Shown in pieces: positions 25,201 to 37,008 of a stretch of DNA of 64,000 bases. The stretch lies in the NCBI GenBank assembly GCA_025093555.1, contig JAIWNF010000024.1, positions 62,001 through 126,000 of the forward strand. Reading direction: 5' to 3'. Numbering within the stretch: position 1 is the stretch's first letter; each line of letters starts with the position of its first letter. The notes under the pieces were generated by a model that had not been told where the DNA came from, made no database searches, and saw only the letters and a list, made by a program, of their open reading frames with translations. This stretch comes from Circinella umbellata. Lineage: Eukaryota; Mucoromycota; Mucoromycetes; Mucorales; Lichtheimiaceae. The position numbers and the translations under genes were made by a program.

Positions 25201-25232
25201 TTGGGTAATGGCGTCTGTTTAGGCGAAGACAT
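19210..25232 (-). CDS. SIN3: SIN3 histone-deacetylase co-repressor scaffold
   Basis: Thirteen exons give 1576 codons with every junction in phase: 25195-25232, 24278-25090, 23310-24075, 23120-23206, 22844-23047, 22365-22763, 22109-22266, 21722-22007, 20423-21611, 20173-20342, 19894-20052, 19607-19773, 19210-19504. The N-terminus (~240 residues) is Pro/Ser/Gln/Asn-rich. PAH1 lies at ~240-315 ([20 protein letters not shown]), PAH2 at ~524-595 ([20 protein letters not shown]) and PAH3 at ~664-732. The HDAC-interaction region (~750-860) begins [20 protein letters not shown]. An acidic Ser/Asp-rich stretch and the conserved C-terminal Sin3 domain follow. SIN3 binds DNA-bound repressors through the PAH domains and the Rpd3-type deacetylase through the HDAC-interaction region, in the nucleus. 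A basic PKRKGQK near residue 637 may be a nuclear signal. The acceptor of exon 11 (20053) follows a run of A rather than pyrimidines. The promoter must be within ~390 nt of the next gene's stop. Confidence 0.96.
19834..19864. repeat. CCCACA tandem repeat in a SIN3 intron
   Basis: Imperfect CCCACA units (minus strand TGTGGG) lie inside the intron between SIN3 exons 11 and 12, close to the donor side. It resembles a short satellite. It is not a telomere-type TTAGGG array. Confidence 0.7.
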
Positions 25233-25619
25233 AAAAGGGGAGTGAGAGAGAAAAAGAGAGGGCAACAAAAAAAAAAGGCGGATTGTGTGAGCGCACCACC
25301 TAAACTTCTTCCACACACTCTCATTAGAAAATGTCCGGTCCGAATTGTGACGGGCACAATGAGCGGGCTGTAATTTTGATGGTCCGATTTGTTCCTTGTT
25401 GAGGCACGGGCTTATCTTTTTACCATCTGCATTGACCAATTGTATGTAAATCAATCATTTGAAACAATTGCTTATCTGAATCATTTTGGCTGGATCAACG
25501 TTTTATCTCAATAATAAATGTTTTATTTTATATGAATATAATAAGGCATGGTTTTTTTTACTGCTTTTATTCACTAGTTATAAAAGCTTAATAAATTATG
25601 TAATTTCTATAAATGACTA
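25233..25619. other. SIN3 promoter and 3' flank of the hydroxyacid oxidase
   Basis: The 387-nt gap includes an A/G-rich block (minus-strand CT-rich leader) just upstream of the SIN3 ATG at about 25235-25280. The open frame extending the SIN3 start upstream reads through this leader and is not thought to be coding. Confidence 0.5.
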
Positions 25620-27164
25620 CTACAATCTGGCGAGTGTGCGACTAAAGGAATATCTCTCAGCTGGTGCGATAAAACTTTTATCAATTTCTTGAACATTAAC
25701 ACATCCTAATGAGATTTCATATATCAGTACTCATATTTTCATATTCGTTTTAATAACTGGCACAAATAATTCGAGCATAAATATATTAAATAAATAAAAT
25801 AAAATAAAAGCTACCTGCTAATGTCATTGCTAGCCGGAAATCGTAATTTAGCATGTTAAGAACCTGTTTTACACCGTTCTCACCTTGATAAGCCAAACCC
25901 CATAAAACTGGTCTTCCGATAAAAACTGCTTGTGCACCAATGGCTAACGCTTTGAATACATCTACTCCTGTTCGAATGCCTCCATCTACATATACTTCAG
26001 TTTGTGAACCCTTACATGCTGCAATGATTTCTGGTAATATCTCAATCTATATAAATAAAACGTTCCAGTAAAATTATAACCGGGCTCATGCAAAGTTAAT
26101 ACTTTTCCAATTATATATGATAATTATTCCATACCGTGGCAGGGCATGAATCCAATTGTCTTCCACCATGATTTGAAACAATAATGCCATTTACACCATG
26201 TTGTATAGCCAGTTTGGCATCTTCTTCACGGAATATACCTTTAACAACAATAGGTAACTTTGTAATAGACTTCAAAAATTTGATATCTTTCCATGTCATT
26301 CCAGGATACATTTCACCATGATAATAAGAATCTGATCCATCATTCTCTTTATCTTCTTGAAAGTTAGCTCTTGATAGATGCTTGGGTAATGTAAATCCGC
26401 TTCTCAACACATGTAACCGTTTTCCTAACCGAGGGCGATCCAATGTTACAACCAAAGCTTTGAACCCAGCTTTTTCACAATCCTTGACAAGTTTTCGAGT
26501 CACATCCTCTTCTTCTTGGACATAAATTTGAAACCAGCGTAATGCCTCTTTTGGTACACTTGATGCTACTTGTTCCTATAATCAACATCAACATTGTAAC
26601 ACTACTGTCAGTAACATGATTGAGTCTCGGACAAGAGACATCAAATATTATATATCTACCATCGTGAAATTACTATTGGTAGACTGGCAGAAACAAGTAC
26701 CAACAGATGCACATGCTATACATATAATATATTAAACAACATTAGGTAAGCTGTTAAAATAAATAATATAAATGGTAAGCAAATAGTTATGGTGGCACGG
26801 ATAAATATTTACCTTTTGCAGTTGCTTTTTCTCCGTCATGGTGGGCAAGTGCATGATAAGCTGTAGGTGCAACACAAATAGGTGAACTAATCTTTTCACC
26901 TAGTATGGTTGTCGCAACTGTTACATTTTCTACATCAACCATTACTTTGGGTCTCAATAACAAGCTAAAATTTTGTTAGATACATAATAGCTAATTATAT
27001 ACATGCTTATTTAACAAGGAATCTTACTTATTATAAGCCTCTAAATTACGACGCAATGTAACTTCCGAGTCAGCACCTCCGATATAAAATCCAAAAGCAC
27101 CTGGACTCATAGTACGCCGAGCATATTCTTCAAAATCAGCAATGGTAGCTGGTATATTATTCAT
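25620..27164 (-). CDS. FMN-dependent 2-hydroxyacid oxidase/dehydrogenase with peroxisomal C-terminus
   Basis: Six exons on the minus strand: 27028-27164, 26813-26964, 26660-26715, 26135-26575, 25815-26046 and 25620-25705, 367 codons, the usual length for glycolate/L-lactate oxidases. Family landmarks seen are [12 protein letters not shown] near the N-terminus, the FMN-site LRPK and [23 protein letters not shown], the strand LPIVVKGI, the signature [10 protein letters not shown] with the catalytic His, [14 protein letters not shown] and [13 protein letters not shown]. These enzymes oxidise 2-hydroxyacids such as glycolate or lactate to the 2-oxoacids using FMN. The last exon is small and was found from a GTAGCT donor and an ATTAG acceptor. 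It ends in TLARL, and ARL fits the PTS1 consensus, so peroxisomal location is likely. No cytochrome b2-type heme domain is present, so this is an oxidase-type member. Confidence 0.93.
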
Positions 27165-30100
27165 TAGGGATAATGATGATAACAATAAAAGGTCGAAAAA
27201 AAAGGTGACGAGGAGAAAAACAAGAAGGTTTTTAATTTGCTATGTATGTACAAGATGGAAAGAAAAAGTATATTAAATATGCAAAACATTTTCCCCTCTC
27301 TTTTAACTATGAATTTCTGGTCACAAATTTCACACACACTTTGTGTACCCCGAATATTACTTTAGTGCATTATTATTAAATCATCCGTGTATTTCTCCTT
27401 GTGGGAACTTACTTTTTCAATTTTTCGGCATAATGTAAATTTATTACAACCACAATACTGACTTCTTAAAAGCGGTGAATGGCTATGTAGAAATATAATG
27501 TACAAAGCAATCACAACGACCATTCATACAGTGAGATAAAAATTGGCTTGTTCTATAACTATATATGAAAATGATTTTGTTTCAGCATGTCTCGATTCAA
27601 TTAATCTGGTTTTCTGGTTTTCTGGGTTTTTTTTTTGCTCAGGTAACATGTTTCAAACAGAATGAGAGGCGCTGCGCTTGCCCACGCTCGGTGTAGATAG
27701 TTATCAATTATATATTATACTATCTTGTACAAATCTCTGACGGAAATGGTTTTCTAACTGGCTGGCGATGAAAGCCCTATACTATCTCTTCGCAACACAG
27801 GATTGATTTCAACTAGATTCAAAGCACCACTTTTCAAAACGATTATTCCTTAATTGTAAGCTACCTTTTATCACGTTGGATCCTAAAAGCATCTTACTTT
27901 CTTGTTCTGACTTTTTTTTCGTCGGTTCTGTTTACAGTTTAAAGGATACCCCACGTTGGGATGTTACATTATTAATATGTTTTGTTAATATGACTGTTTA
28001 CATCGTAAAAACGCATCTGATATTGCGTTTTTAAAGTTAATATAGGCAACAGAAAACTCATTTTTCGATCCCTGTTTCACATAATGAGTGACTTTTATTA
28101 ACAATCATTTTTTAACTACTTTTCGTGAACAAAATCCTAGGGGAAATATCTATTGATATAGAAGGAAGATTGAGTGACGAGACAGTTTAAAAAATGCTAT
28201 TCTTATGAAGCATCCTGTTCTCTAAAAAAACACGGCTTGTGTCATTGTAAGTAGTGATTAATAAACAATTTGGAAAGTGAATGGAGTAGTTGTATAAAGT
28301 ATTCATTATTTTTATGAAACAACTGCATAGTTTATTATAGCGGAGTACTCAGGAAAAAAGAATAAATGCGAACTGCATGATAGCGACTTGCATGGAATCA
28401 ATGTTGGTTATTGTGTATGCTATTCTAATTTTGTTGATCGCTTCTTCTGTCGCCATGATTGCAATAGTTGCTGCTAGTTTACTGTTGTTTTTGTTCTTCG
28501 CTAGAAGACCAACCAAAAATGTACGCTTTAGCACTTTTGAAATAATGCTCTGATATACATTGTAAGTTCCTTTACAGTGTATCTACATACCACCTTTTAT
28601 GATAGAAAGTGGATAAGTTGGCTGGCTGGAATTTTGTAACAAGAAAAATACCTCAAGGTAATCTGGCTTTCGATACTTTTTATATATCAGTGCGCGATAC
28701 TACACACACTTTTATATAGTACATGGTATTTTTAACGCCTGCTTTGTTTTTATTCAGCGTAATATTTTTTTATCTTCTCAAATACGTACTGGGAGAAAAA
28801 CAATATTAAAGATGGCTTAGTAACTCTTACTACCAGAATGCGGTATGCACATACATTCCCTTACGCTTATTCATCTTGATTGGTGCGAGTGAACTGGAAT
28901 CCTTTTCTTTGCGTACTAACTAGATAAATTATTTAAATACCAAAAGTTAAAATAAAAACCGAAAAGTTTTATTTTTTTTCTTCTTTAAGTCATATATTCT
29001 TTCTACCTACAGTTGTGGGACTCACAACGTTCCAACATTTTTTGAGTAGTCGTATCATTATCACACCAAGGACATAGTCATTTGAGAGATAGAGATCAGT
29101 ATCAATAACCTATCATACAAAAGTACATTTTGTAATATTATATTTCTGTCGTTAGTGGTTGATGTTCCCAGTAGCGACGAAATAAAAGACGAAAAAAAAA
29201 ATTTATGCTTTTATTACTCTCATCGACCATATCGAACTGTTAACTATGGCTTGATTGGATTAATACGTAGCTGATAAAAACAAGAATATTCCCACATCGA
29301 ATAATATATGTATGAACATAGTGTCTTAGAAGATAAATACTAATATCATTAGTTATTGAACAATGTCAAAAGAAGCATCTGTAAAATGAGTAAAATTTAC
29401 AATTCGCTATCGTTGTTTCAACCGAAAAAATTAAAAGTTTAACAGCTTAAGCGCTACGTTAACATTTGACACAAGCATATAATGGATAGCGTCAAAAAGT
29501 AATATAGAAGGGTCAACGCTCCTTAGTTAATTGCGAGAGAGAGAGAGAAGACATGTAAAACTATTATTTGAAATAGCAGAAATAGTATATAAGAGAACGA
29601 AAAAGAGGACAGCTGATAAGACATCTAATATACATACACACAGAGGGACGGTCGCCAGTAGTATACTAAAGCAAGCAAGATTGCATTTATTCTCGTTCAT
29701 ATTTTGCTATTTATTAACAATTTAATAAGCATATATTATCCATTTTATACAATTGCATATATGATAAAATTTTAACCATGAAGATTATGATCAATGTTTC
29801 TTGTTTAATTCTGTAGCCGCAGCCTTCACATGTCGTAGATACATCTTATAAGAATATAAGGGACTATAAAACCAGATGCAATCATTGCAGGCCCATTATT
29901 GTAGATAAATGTATTTTAATTTTAATAGATACAATGCCTCAATAGATCTAATCCAAACATTCTTCTCACATGTTGTATAGAATAGATAGTAAATTCTCGT
30001 TCTTCGAGACTAAAGAAATACCCTTTTTTTTATTGGTTGATTTCTGTAATGTTGGTATATACATGTAAAAATAATATTAGATCAAGCTTTTGGGGATGAA

Positions 30101-30615
30101 TCATGTAAAGAAGATAGATTAAACAGCTTGTACAGCAAGGAAGCACAATATGCAAAAAAACCAATTCTTTGCTTGTTTTGGTTGGTTACATTGTTTTCTT
30201 ATAGTTAATAAGGCTACATATTTACAGATCCATTTATAACAAAAATAATAAATGATTAAAAGGTAATAAAATTATTTCATGATGATTTGGTAAACCATAC
30301 AGAATAACATATTTCTTTGTCAACTTTGGGTTGGATGAAAACCTGGTAAGAAAAACTCTAATAGCAACAGAATACTTGAAAGAAAAACATAGCAGCACAA
30401 TGATAAGACTAGCAGAGCTGTTACTTTTTTTTTCTGTAAAGAAAATATGGTAGGTAGCGATGATGCATAAATTTTATATGCTGTCATCGAAAACATATAA
30501 GACAAGGAAGTCAAAATATTATTTTCTCGGATGATGATTAAGGTTTGCTCCCCTGTCTAAAAAAAGAAAACAATACACGGTCGGAGGAACCATTGGCTCG
30601 GGGCACATAATTATC

Positions 30616-30777
30616 ACGCGCCCCTACAATTTTTTTTACTGTTACTATTTTTTTCACTTACGAAAAAAATTATAACGCGCTTCGGACTTTTTGGTACAAA
30701 ATTGGGGATTTTTTTTACTTACGATTTTTTCCTCACTAGTAACGCGTGAAACCGCGCGCGCACGTCGCGTCCCAATC
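30616..30777. promoter_or_regulatory. distal cluster of ACGCG/CGCG motifs
   Basis: ACGCG occurs at 30616-30620 and 30675-30679 and a full MCB box ACGCGT at 30742-30747, followed by a GCGCGCGC run and TCGCG. It lies about 1.8 kb upstream of the Whi5/Nrm1-like ORF in otherwise AT-rich DNA. It may be the real transcription start region if the gene has a long 5'UTR intron (inference). Confidence 0.35.
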
Positions 30778-32279
30778 TCGTGTATAGTTCATACTTTTTG
30801 TCCGCGTGTTTCTATTCATATTGGAAGAAAAGCATGACAAACGGTATTTTTTTTTTACTATTCTATTCGAAAACCACATTTTTTAAGCAATTTTAGAAAA
30901 TCAATCAAAGCAATGAAGTAAAAAAAAAAGTTGAGAAAACTTGATTAAAGAAAAATTCTAAATTCTAAACACATGATTATGAAATCAAATCGTAAAAATG
31001 TCAAATACTGGAAAAGACTTTTTTTTTTCCTTGACTAAACTCTTTTTCTTTTAATAACTTGTTATTGAGTGTGTTTCAGTTAAAAAGTTGGCCAAAGCGT
31101 TTTCTTTACAAGACTAAAATAAAAAGTTCACATGTAAAGTGCGTTTTCGTAGGCTAATGGAAAGGAATCTTCGTTGAAATTATGGTTTGGTGTAACCTGA
31201 AATAATAATAAAAAAATACCATATAGCCTGCCCATTTGAAATAAAATAAAATAAAAAAGGTATCGGCAGGATAACTAAAAGGACTAATTTAGCATGAAAA
31301 ACAAAAATGGATTTGTTTGACAGCTTGTGTAAATCATGTACAATGGGACTATTTGGTGAATATGTTTAGGTGATCGACAAATGATGAGGTTATATAAAGC
31401 GTACAAGTGTTTAGGTGGGTTAACCTAGATTAAGTTTAAATTAAAGTGGATTGAAAAGAAACTATTCCCTATTTCTTACAACATATAATCAGTGGGTTAA
31501 AATAGTATGCTAAATTAAAGAGATATCTATTGATTGTTCGATGTTTTTTGCATATGCTTCAAAGAAGACAATGAAGTCTGTAAATGCAATTACAATATCG
31601 TTTTCAAAAGAAAGATTGATTATGCATGTAAAGCACTGACACCGTTGTTATCCTTGAAGTTTACATTTATAAACAATATTTATGCGATAAAATAAAACAA
31701 TTTTTGTAAAAGTTCTTATTCTTTCTACGCTGTTTAACTTGCTGCATTGTTGAATACAGCTTATCTTTAGCTTATTTATGCATAAACATAATGTTGTCAA
31801 CAACGAAGATTATGGTCCCATTAATAATGAATATATAAAGTCGGGGGCATAATTACACACAGACATAGCGTTGCTTAGATATTTTCTTATTGAAAATAGG
31901 AATAAACTATTTTATAAACATGATGCAGGGGGATTGTCAGTGAGAGACTATTTGTAATTATTCTTCTCTCTTTTCAAATCTGCTTATGGCTATACACCAG
32001 TCAAAGTTCTGGAAAGATAGCATATTTTTTTTTTTTGCGGATATCAATAAGTGAGTGGTTTTTGTGGCTTTAAAGAGTATGGAAAATTCGGCAAAAGAAA
32101 GAAAAAGTATGATAACAGTGAAAGCAACCTCGCACTAATTATGTTACATCAAACCCACTTAATAAAAAAAATGATTCCTGGATGTAATCACTTTTAACTA
32201 TTGGGATTTTACAACATTCAATCGAGCGTAATGGTTAAATTAAATGATTAAGTACAATGAAGCGGAGAGGAACGTTATA

Positions 32280-32484
32280 ACGCGGATTGTTGGTAACAAT
32301 GGTAAACGCGGAGGGATGGGGGAAAATTAAAAGAGTAAAAAAAAATCGCGAAATCTTTTGCACACGAGACGGAATTTCAATAATAACGCGCTCCTAATTT
32401 TTAAATAATTCTTTATTTCCCATAGAACGCGTATTATTGATTTTGAACCTTCTTTTCTCACTTTCTGCTTTTGAGTAGCGCGTG
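32280..32484. promoter_or_regulatory. MCB/SCB-type G1/S motif cluster
   Basis: ACGCG cores lie at 32280-32284, 32306-32310 and 32386-32390, a complete MCB (ACGCGT) at 32427-32432, and CGCGAAA, matching the SCB consensus CRCGAAA, at 32347-32353. A further GCGCGTGG lies near 32478. This is about 150-300 nt upstream of a Whi5/Nrm1-like coding region. MCB and SCB are the sites of MBF and SBF, the factors that Whi5/Nrm1 proteins restrain. Confidence 0.5.
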
Positions 32485-32580
32485 GACTCCTAAAAAGAAA
32501 AAAGACTATCCAAACTTTTTTTTTTTTTAATTTTTATTTTCTCTTTTTCTTTGTTTCCCTTTACAGTTTATGAAAAAAAA

Positions 32581-34020
32581 ATGCAAGTTGCATCACCTAT
32601 AATTCATCCTCACCACTCAGCGGACAATCTTCCACCGTCCCCTCCTTCTTCTCAAGAAAAGTCGATGGATGATTCTACTTCCCCTGTTGACGTATCTCAA
32701 GTAAGTAGTGTTTTTTTTTTGATCACAAAAATAAAATATCGAGAAAAAAAAGGGGGAAGTTGTTAGAAAACAACACTTAGCAACCGTTTTATCTACAAGC
32801 ACATAGAATATATATATATATATACATGTGTGTGTGTGTGTGTGTGTGTGTTTATTATAGCAAAAAAAAAAAGGAATACTTGAGGTTTTGATATATTAAC
32901 ATTTTGCTTTTTACTATTATTTTAGCACTTGACATCACTAAAAACAAGGCTTGATTTTGCATGTTTTAAATTACATCACGGCTGGCAAAGTAATACGTTG
33001 ATTGATGTAGAATTAATGTGGAAAAGAAAACAACGACAAATGTATAGTGAAATACCAACACCTCGTGTGACTCAACAAGATATCCTCGACAAACGAACTC
33101 AAGTTCCTTCGGCGCGTACTAGTAAAGCAAAACGCGCAAGATTGACGCGTACCATGTCAGCACCATCCCCACCACCCGCCCACCATACTTATAAAAAGCG
33201 GAAAAGTCATCAACAACCTTTACTTTTGTCGCAACCTCATTACCATCAACAACAGCAACAACCAGGCGAATATTCACCAAAGCCTGCTGAAATTCGACCA
33301 CGTTTAATACAACCACGACCTCCACGTGATCCATATCGTTTTTATCAACATCCTCATGATAAAGAACAACAACAGCATGGAGAAGATGAACGACAGGAAA
33401 GAGAAGATGAAGTAATATTACAAAAAAGACAAATATTAGGTAATAGTGGTATAGAGGATAACGAAGAAGAGGAAGTAGATGAATTATCACAAGAAAGCGG
33501 GATCGACGTAGAAATGGATGATGAACGTCAAGAAATGGAAAAAATCATGAATGAACAAGAACATCAACACCAGGAACGGCAGCCTGAACAACCTGAACAG
33601 CCAAAAAGCTCATTAGACTTTTTATCTTATGCAATTGCAATGAAGGAAGGGGATCATCATGTCGAACCAGCCGCACCATCATTATCATCATCATCATCAT
33701 CACAACCTCAACTTGATATTAGTAACATTGAACCTAATGTCTTTGATGATAACCGAGATAGTCAACAAGAACCTTCCCAACATGGAGCAGTACTTCGACG
33801 ACCAGGTTGGGATAGTCGTACGCAAAAAAAACCCTCTTCTGCATTTCATAGTGTTACAAATGACGATCGATTTTCTGGTGGTGAAACAGAAAGTGATGAA
33901 CCAAGTCCACCCAGTTCACCTGTTGCTGCTGCTGCTCATGCTATTATGATGTTTGTTCACGATCATTATTCTAGAAATAATAAGAGCCCTGTGTACCATA
34001 ATAATAATAATAATCATTAA
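32581..34020 (+). CDS. Whi5/Nrm1-family-like G1/S transcription repressor (candidate)
   Basis: Two exons, 32581-32700 and 32926-34020, 404 codons. The second exon opens with LTSLKTRLDFACFKLHHGWQ, which resembles the short helical Whi5/Nrm1/GTB motif that binds SBF/MBF (family knowledge; match made by eye). The rest is disordered: basic KAKRARL and KKRK clusters (possible nuclear signals), Gln/His tracts, and an acidic EEEEVDELSQESGIDVEMDDE-type stretch. Several Ser/Thr-Pro sites, including SAPSPPP and PSPPSSP, could be CDK targets. The N-terminal exon is Pro/Ser-rich with PPSPPSS. The start ATG at 32581 is the first in frame; an overlapping out-of-frame ATG at 32570 opens a short frame. The assignment rests on one short motif plus the promoter motifs. 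Confidence 0.65.
32809..32851. repeat. (TA)n(TG)n microsatellite in intron
   Basis: A TA run passes directly into about 13 TG units inside the single intron of the Whi5/Nrm1-like gene. It is likely length-polymorphic. Confidence 0.9.
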
Positions 34021-35902
34021 TAAGCTTCTCTCTCCTATTGTATTAAAAGAAATCCGTCACCTACTTACACATACATTTTATATAACTTAACAAAACATTC
34101 CCTCCCCGCATCCTCACATCTCATTGTTATCGTTTTATTTGTTTCCGCCCCTCTCCCGTTATCCCCCCACATACTTATATATACATACACTCACTCACTT
34201 ACTCACTCTTTTTTTTATCATTTTCATTATATATTTTTATAACTTTTTTCTCCCTTTCAAACCATATCTTGTACATATTCCACGAATAAATTACTTGATC
34301 CTCTTTTTTTTTTCAAGCATCGTTTAAACGATCGCATAACCTTAAAATAATAAGGTCCGTGAATTTATATTAATTTGAAACACAAAGGCTATTGTGTACA
34401 AGCGTGTATTGTACAATATGGCAATGTTACTATATTACTTATAATAACAATAATAGATATAGATTCCATAAAGTTCTAAAAAGTGTTTTATATTACCTTG
34501 GATCACAATAGTGGGAATAAGTTCAGTTGTGTCCCAAATGAGAGATTAATCATTGCTGTCAAGTTGTTGAACTACATATAATTCTCATGGCAGGGGATCA
34601 ATAGCGGGTTTTGGAACCCATATACAGAAGGAAAACGTGATACGTAACACAAGACAGGAACAACCCTTGGGTCTGAAAAAAAAATTTGAGATGCGATTAA
34701 AGATAAAGAGGAAGACATTGTTGGGAATATCATTCATTATAATGCATACGGATTAAAAGCTATTTTACATGTTTATTCATACAGAATATGTTATGACCAG
34801 TTGTAGTAGAAATACAACTAAGATTTCATTTTAATTATCAGGAAGCAACCCGATATGACCTGACTTGTATCGTTTTGACAGCAGGTTTTAGCTGGACATT
34901 GTTCTTATGCAGGGGTTGATTATTATACAGAAACCCAACTTTAGCGTTTTTTGAAACTTATAGAATATTATATTTGCCCTGTATAAGTCCAACTGATTTT
35001 GTAGTAATAAACACTCAAGAGATAAAAACTTAGTTCTACTACGTTGCTATAAGCAACACTAGTAAATAGATAAATGAGAAAAAAAAAGATTCCCGAAAAT
35101 AGTAGTACGATCTTCACAACAACGGGAAACGGTTATCATGATCATTTTCATGGTAACAATGATAAAGCACATAAAATGAACTTTTAAATCTAAAGAGATA
35201 AGCACACTCATAATATTTATCATTACAAATGAATTGGTGGTTGTTATCATCAATAAATGATAAATTCACTAAAACCTGAGCCACTTTATAAAAAACAATA
35301 ATTCTCACAGGGGATCACTTGGTTTAATTAATAGCTGTAAAATGATATAATGGTTGAAATCCATATCCCGCAGTTTTACCAACCTATAAATATTTCATGT
35401 ATATCTGATTTACAATAAGTAGGCTCAAAATATACTTGCCTAAAAAGCTACATATTCTGTTTTTTTCCCTTCGCCTTTTGATCAGCGGAGATTCCTTTTA
35501 AAAAATTCTCAGTCTGTGAAAAAAAAAAAAAAAAAAAAAAAGTAATTTTTTGGTGGTTTTTTCTTTTTTCTTTACCCAACAAAAAAAAACTTTTTTACTT
35601 CTATGCATACTTTTGATCCCAAGTTTGATCAAAGCCTTTTCGATCCTACTGCTGGTACTCTTTTTCGACGACGGCAGCTTTTCATTGTATTCCCCTAATC
35701 AATCACATCCATCTCTTATTTGCGTACTGTTTGTCCGAAAACCCTATATTACATATACAGCTTAAAAAGCCAACACTTCCTTTTTGTACTTACCGTCCAT
35801 TTATCCTCTAATACGGACCTTCCCTTTTTTCCCTTTTCACTTTCTCTCTCTTTTTTCTCGCCTACTTCATTTTATATATATATATTTTGCCATTCTTTTT
35901 GG
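34021..35902. other. intergenic region with a GATA cluster and poly-A tract
   Basis: About 1.9 kb between two plus-strand genes. It has a pyrimidine-rich 3' flank after 34021, no coding exon, six GATAA motifs at 35133-35263 and a pure A run of about 23 at 35519-35541. A C/T-rich leader precedes the phosphatase start. Confidence 0.55.
35133..35263. promoter_or_regulatory. cluster of six GATAA motifs
   Basis: GATAA or its complement TTATC occurs at 35133, 35161, 35197, 35217, 35244 and 35259. With base frequencies guessed at 33% A or T and 17% G or C, fewer than one would be expected in this length. GATA-type zinc-finger factors bind such sites. The nearest downstream gene is the PRL-type phosphatase, 640 nt away. 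Confidence 0.35.
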
Positions 35903-36755
35903 ATGGTTAATATCGGTGATAAACGATTCACACCCATGGCAACTCGAAACGGATCGCCGCTTGGACGCATGTTGTCCGTCATTGATTGTCCAAACACATC
36001 GCTACGTTTTCTTATTCTTGATTGTCCAACAGAATCGACGTTGGATTTTTATATGGAACAATTTGATCGACTTCATGTTACTGCTGTAACTCGCTGTTGT
36101 CAAGCAACGTACAGTGCCAACCGTTTGACTGAACGTAATATTCAAGTTCTTGATCTTCCTTTTAAAGATGGTGGTGTGGTATGTAAAAAAAACATGTATA
36201 TATATATATATACACTACTTTGAGAAACAACAGCGATAAAATAATAAAAATAAAAATAATAGCTTACTAATATATGTTTTTCTCAAATAGCCACCAGCAT
36301 TAGTTGTACGTGAGTGGCTGTCATTAGTAGAAAAAACCAAGAAAGAAGCAGAAAATAATCCAACAAAACCTATTACGATCGCAGTTCATTGCGTCGCAGG
36401 ACTTGGACGAGCTCCAGTATTAGTAGCTATTGCATTAATTGAAATGGGCATGAAACCTTTGGATTCTATTGAACATATCAGAGCAAAAAGACGTGGTGCT
36501 TTTAATAAACCTCAAATTGCTTATTTGGTAAGTTGCTCACAGCAAAAAGAAAGATAGTAGTGCCTTCTTATTAACCTTTCTAACATATGTGTGATTATTT
36601 AGGATACCTATAAACGAATGTTAAAATCATCAAGTAGTAGCCATTCTTCCTTAAGATCATCCTTCAGTAGAATGTTCCGAATTGGTAGTGGCAGTGGAAA
36701 TAATACGAGTGCCAATAGTAGTAGTAATAATACCACTTTACAGCAACAAATGTGA
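35903..36755 (+). CDS. PRL-type (PTP4A-like) dual-specificity phosphatase
   Basis: Three exons: 35903-36178, 36291-36527 and 36603-36755, 221 codons. The catalytic loop is [14 protein letters not shown] with nucleophile Cys126 and Arg132, the PRL version of the C(X)5R signature with Ala after Arg. The likely general acid is Asp89 in [20 protein letters not shown] near the end of the domain is also PRL-typical. PRL phosphatases act at membranes and bind CNNM magnesium transporters in animals. A C-terminal CAAX prenylation box is normal for the family, but this protein ends in a Ser/Asn-rich tail and LQQQM with no Cys. The N-terminus before the domain is ~30 residues. The assignment is firm; the loss of prenylation is seen directly in the exon 3 model. 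Confidence 0.9.
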
Positions 36756-37008
36756 CTATATGGCAGGCTACTTGTTTTGGAACAAGGAGAAAATAAAAAA
36801 ATACTATTATTCGAAAAAAAAAAAGCAAAATGATATATATAGAGAGATAGGTCGATGGTTTTTTTTATATGTATATCATGTATAGTGGTGTTTGTTATTA
36901 CAAATTATATAAAGTGGAAAACAAAAAGAAAGGGTGGACGTGAACTTAGAAGATAAAAACTTTTATATTACAAAGATATTATATATGGAATGAATGATAT
37001 TTCTCTTT

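Larger units (their letters stand above)
27165..32580. other. 5.4-kb gene desert ending in a CGCG-motif promoter
   Basis: No supported exon on either strand. The left end is the promoter of the hydroxyacid oxidase and the right end that of the Whi5/Nrm1-like gene. Two small GC-richer islands (about 30600-30790 and 32270-32490) stand out because they hold several ACGCG motifs. An acceptor-like TTTCCCTTTACAG ends at 32566, so a 5'UTR intron reaching into the desert is possible. The region could also hold a noncoding RNA. Confidence 0.5.

Noticed and set aside
25233..25454. Upstream extension of the SIN3 N-terminus (frame beginning at 25454)
   Set aside because: The extension reads the CT-rich leader; MSSPKQTP at 25232 is the more natural start and the sequence before it has no family character.
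28349..28534. Small minus-strand frame with a hydrophobic middle
   Set aside because: It is 61 codons in a gene desert, starts from no clear promoter, and composition alone can produce it.
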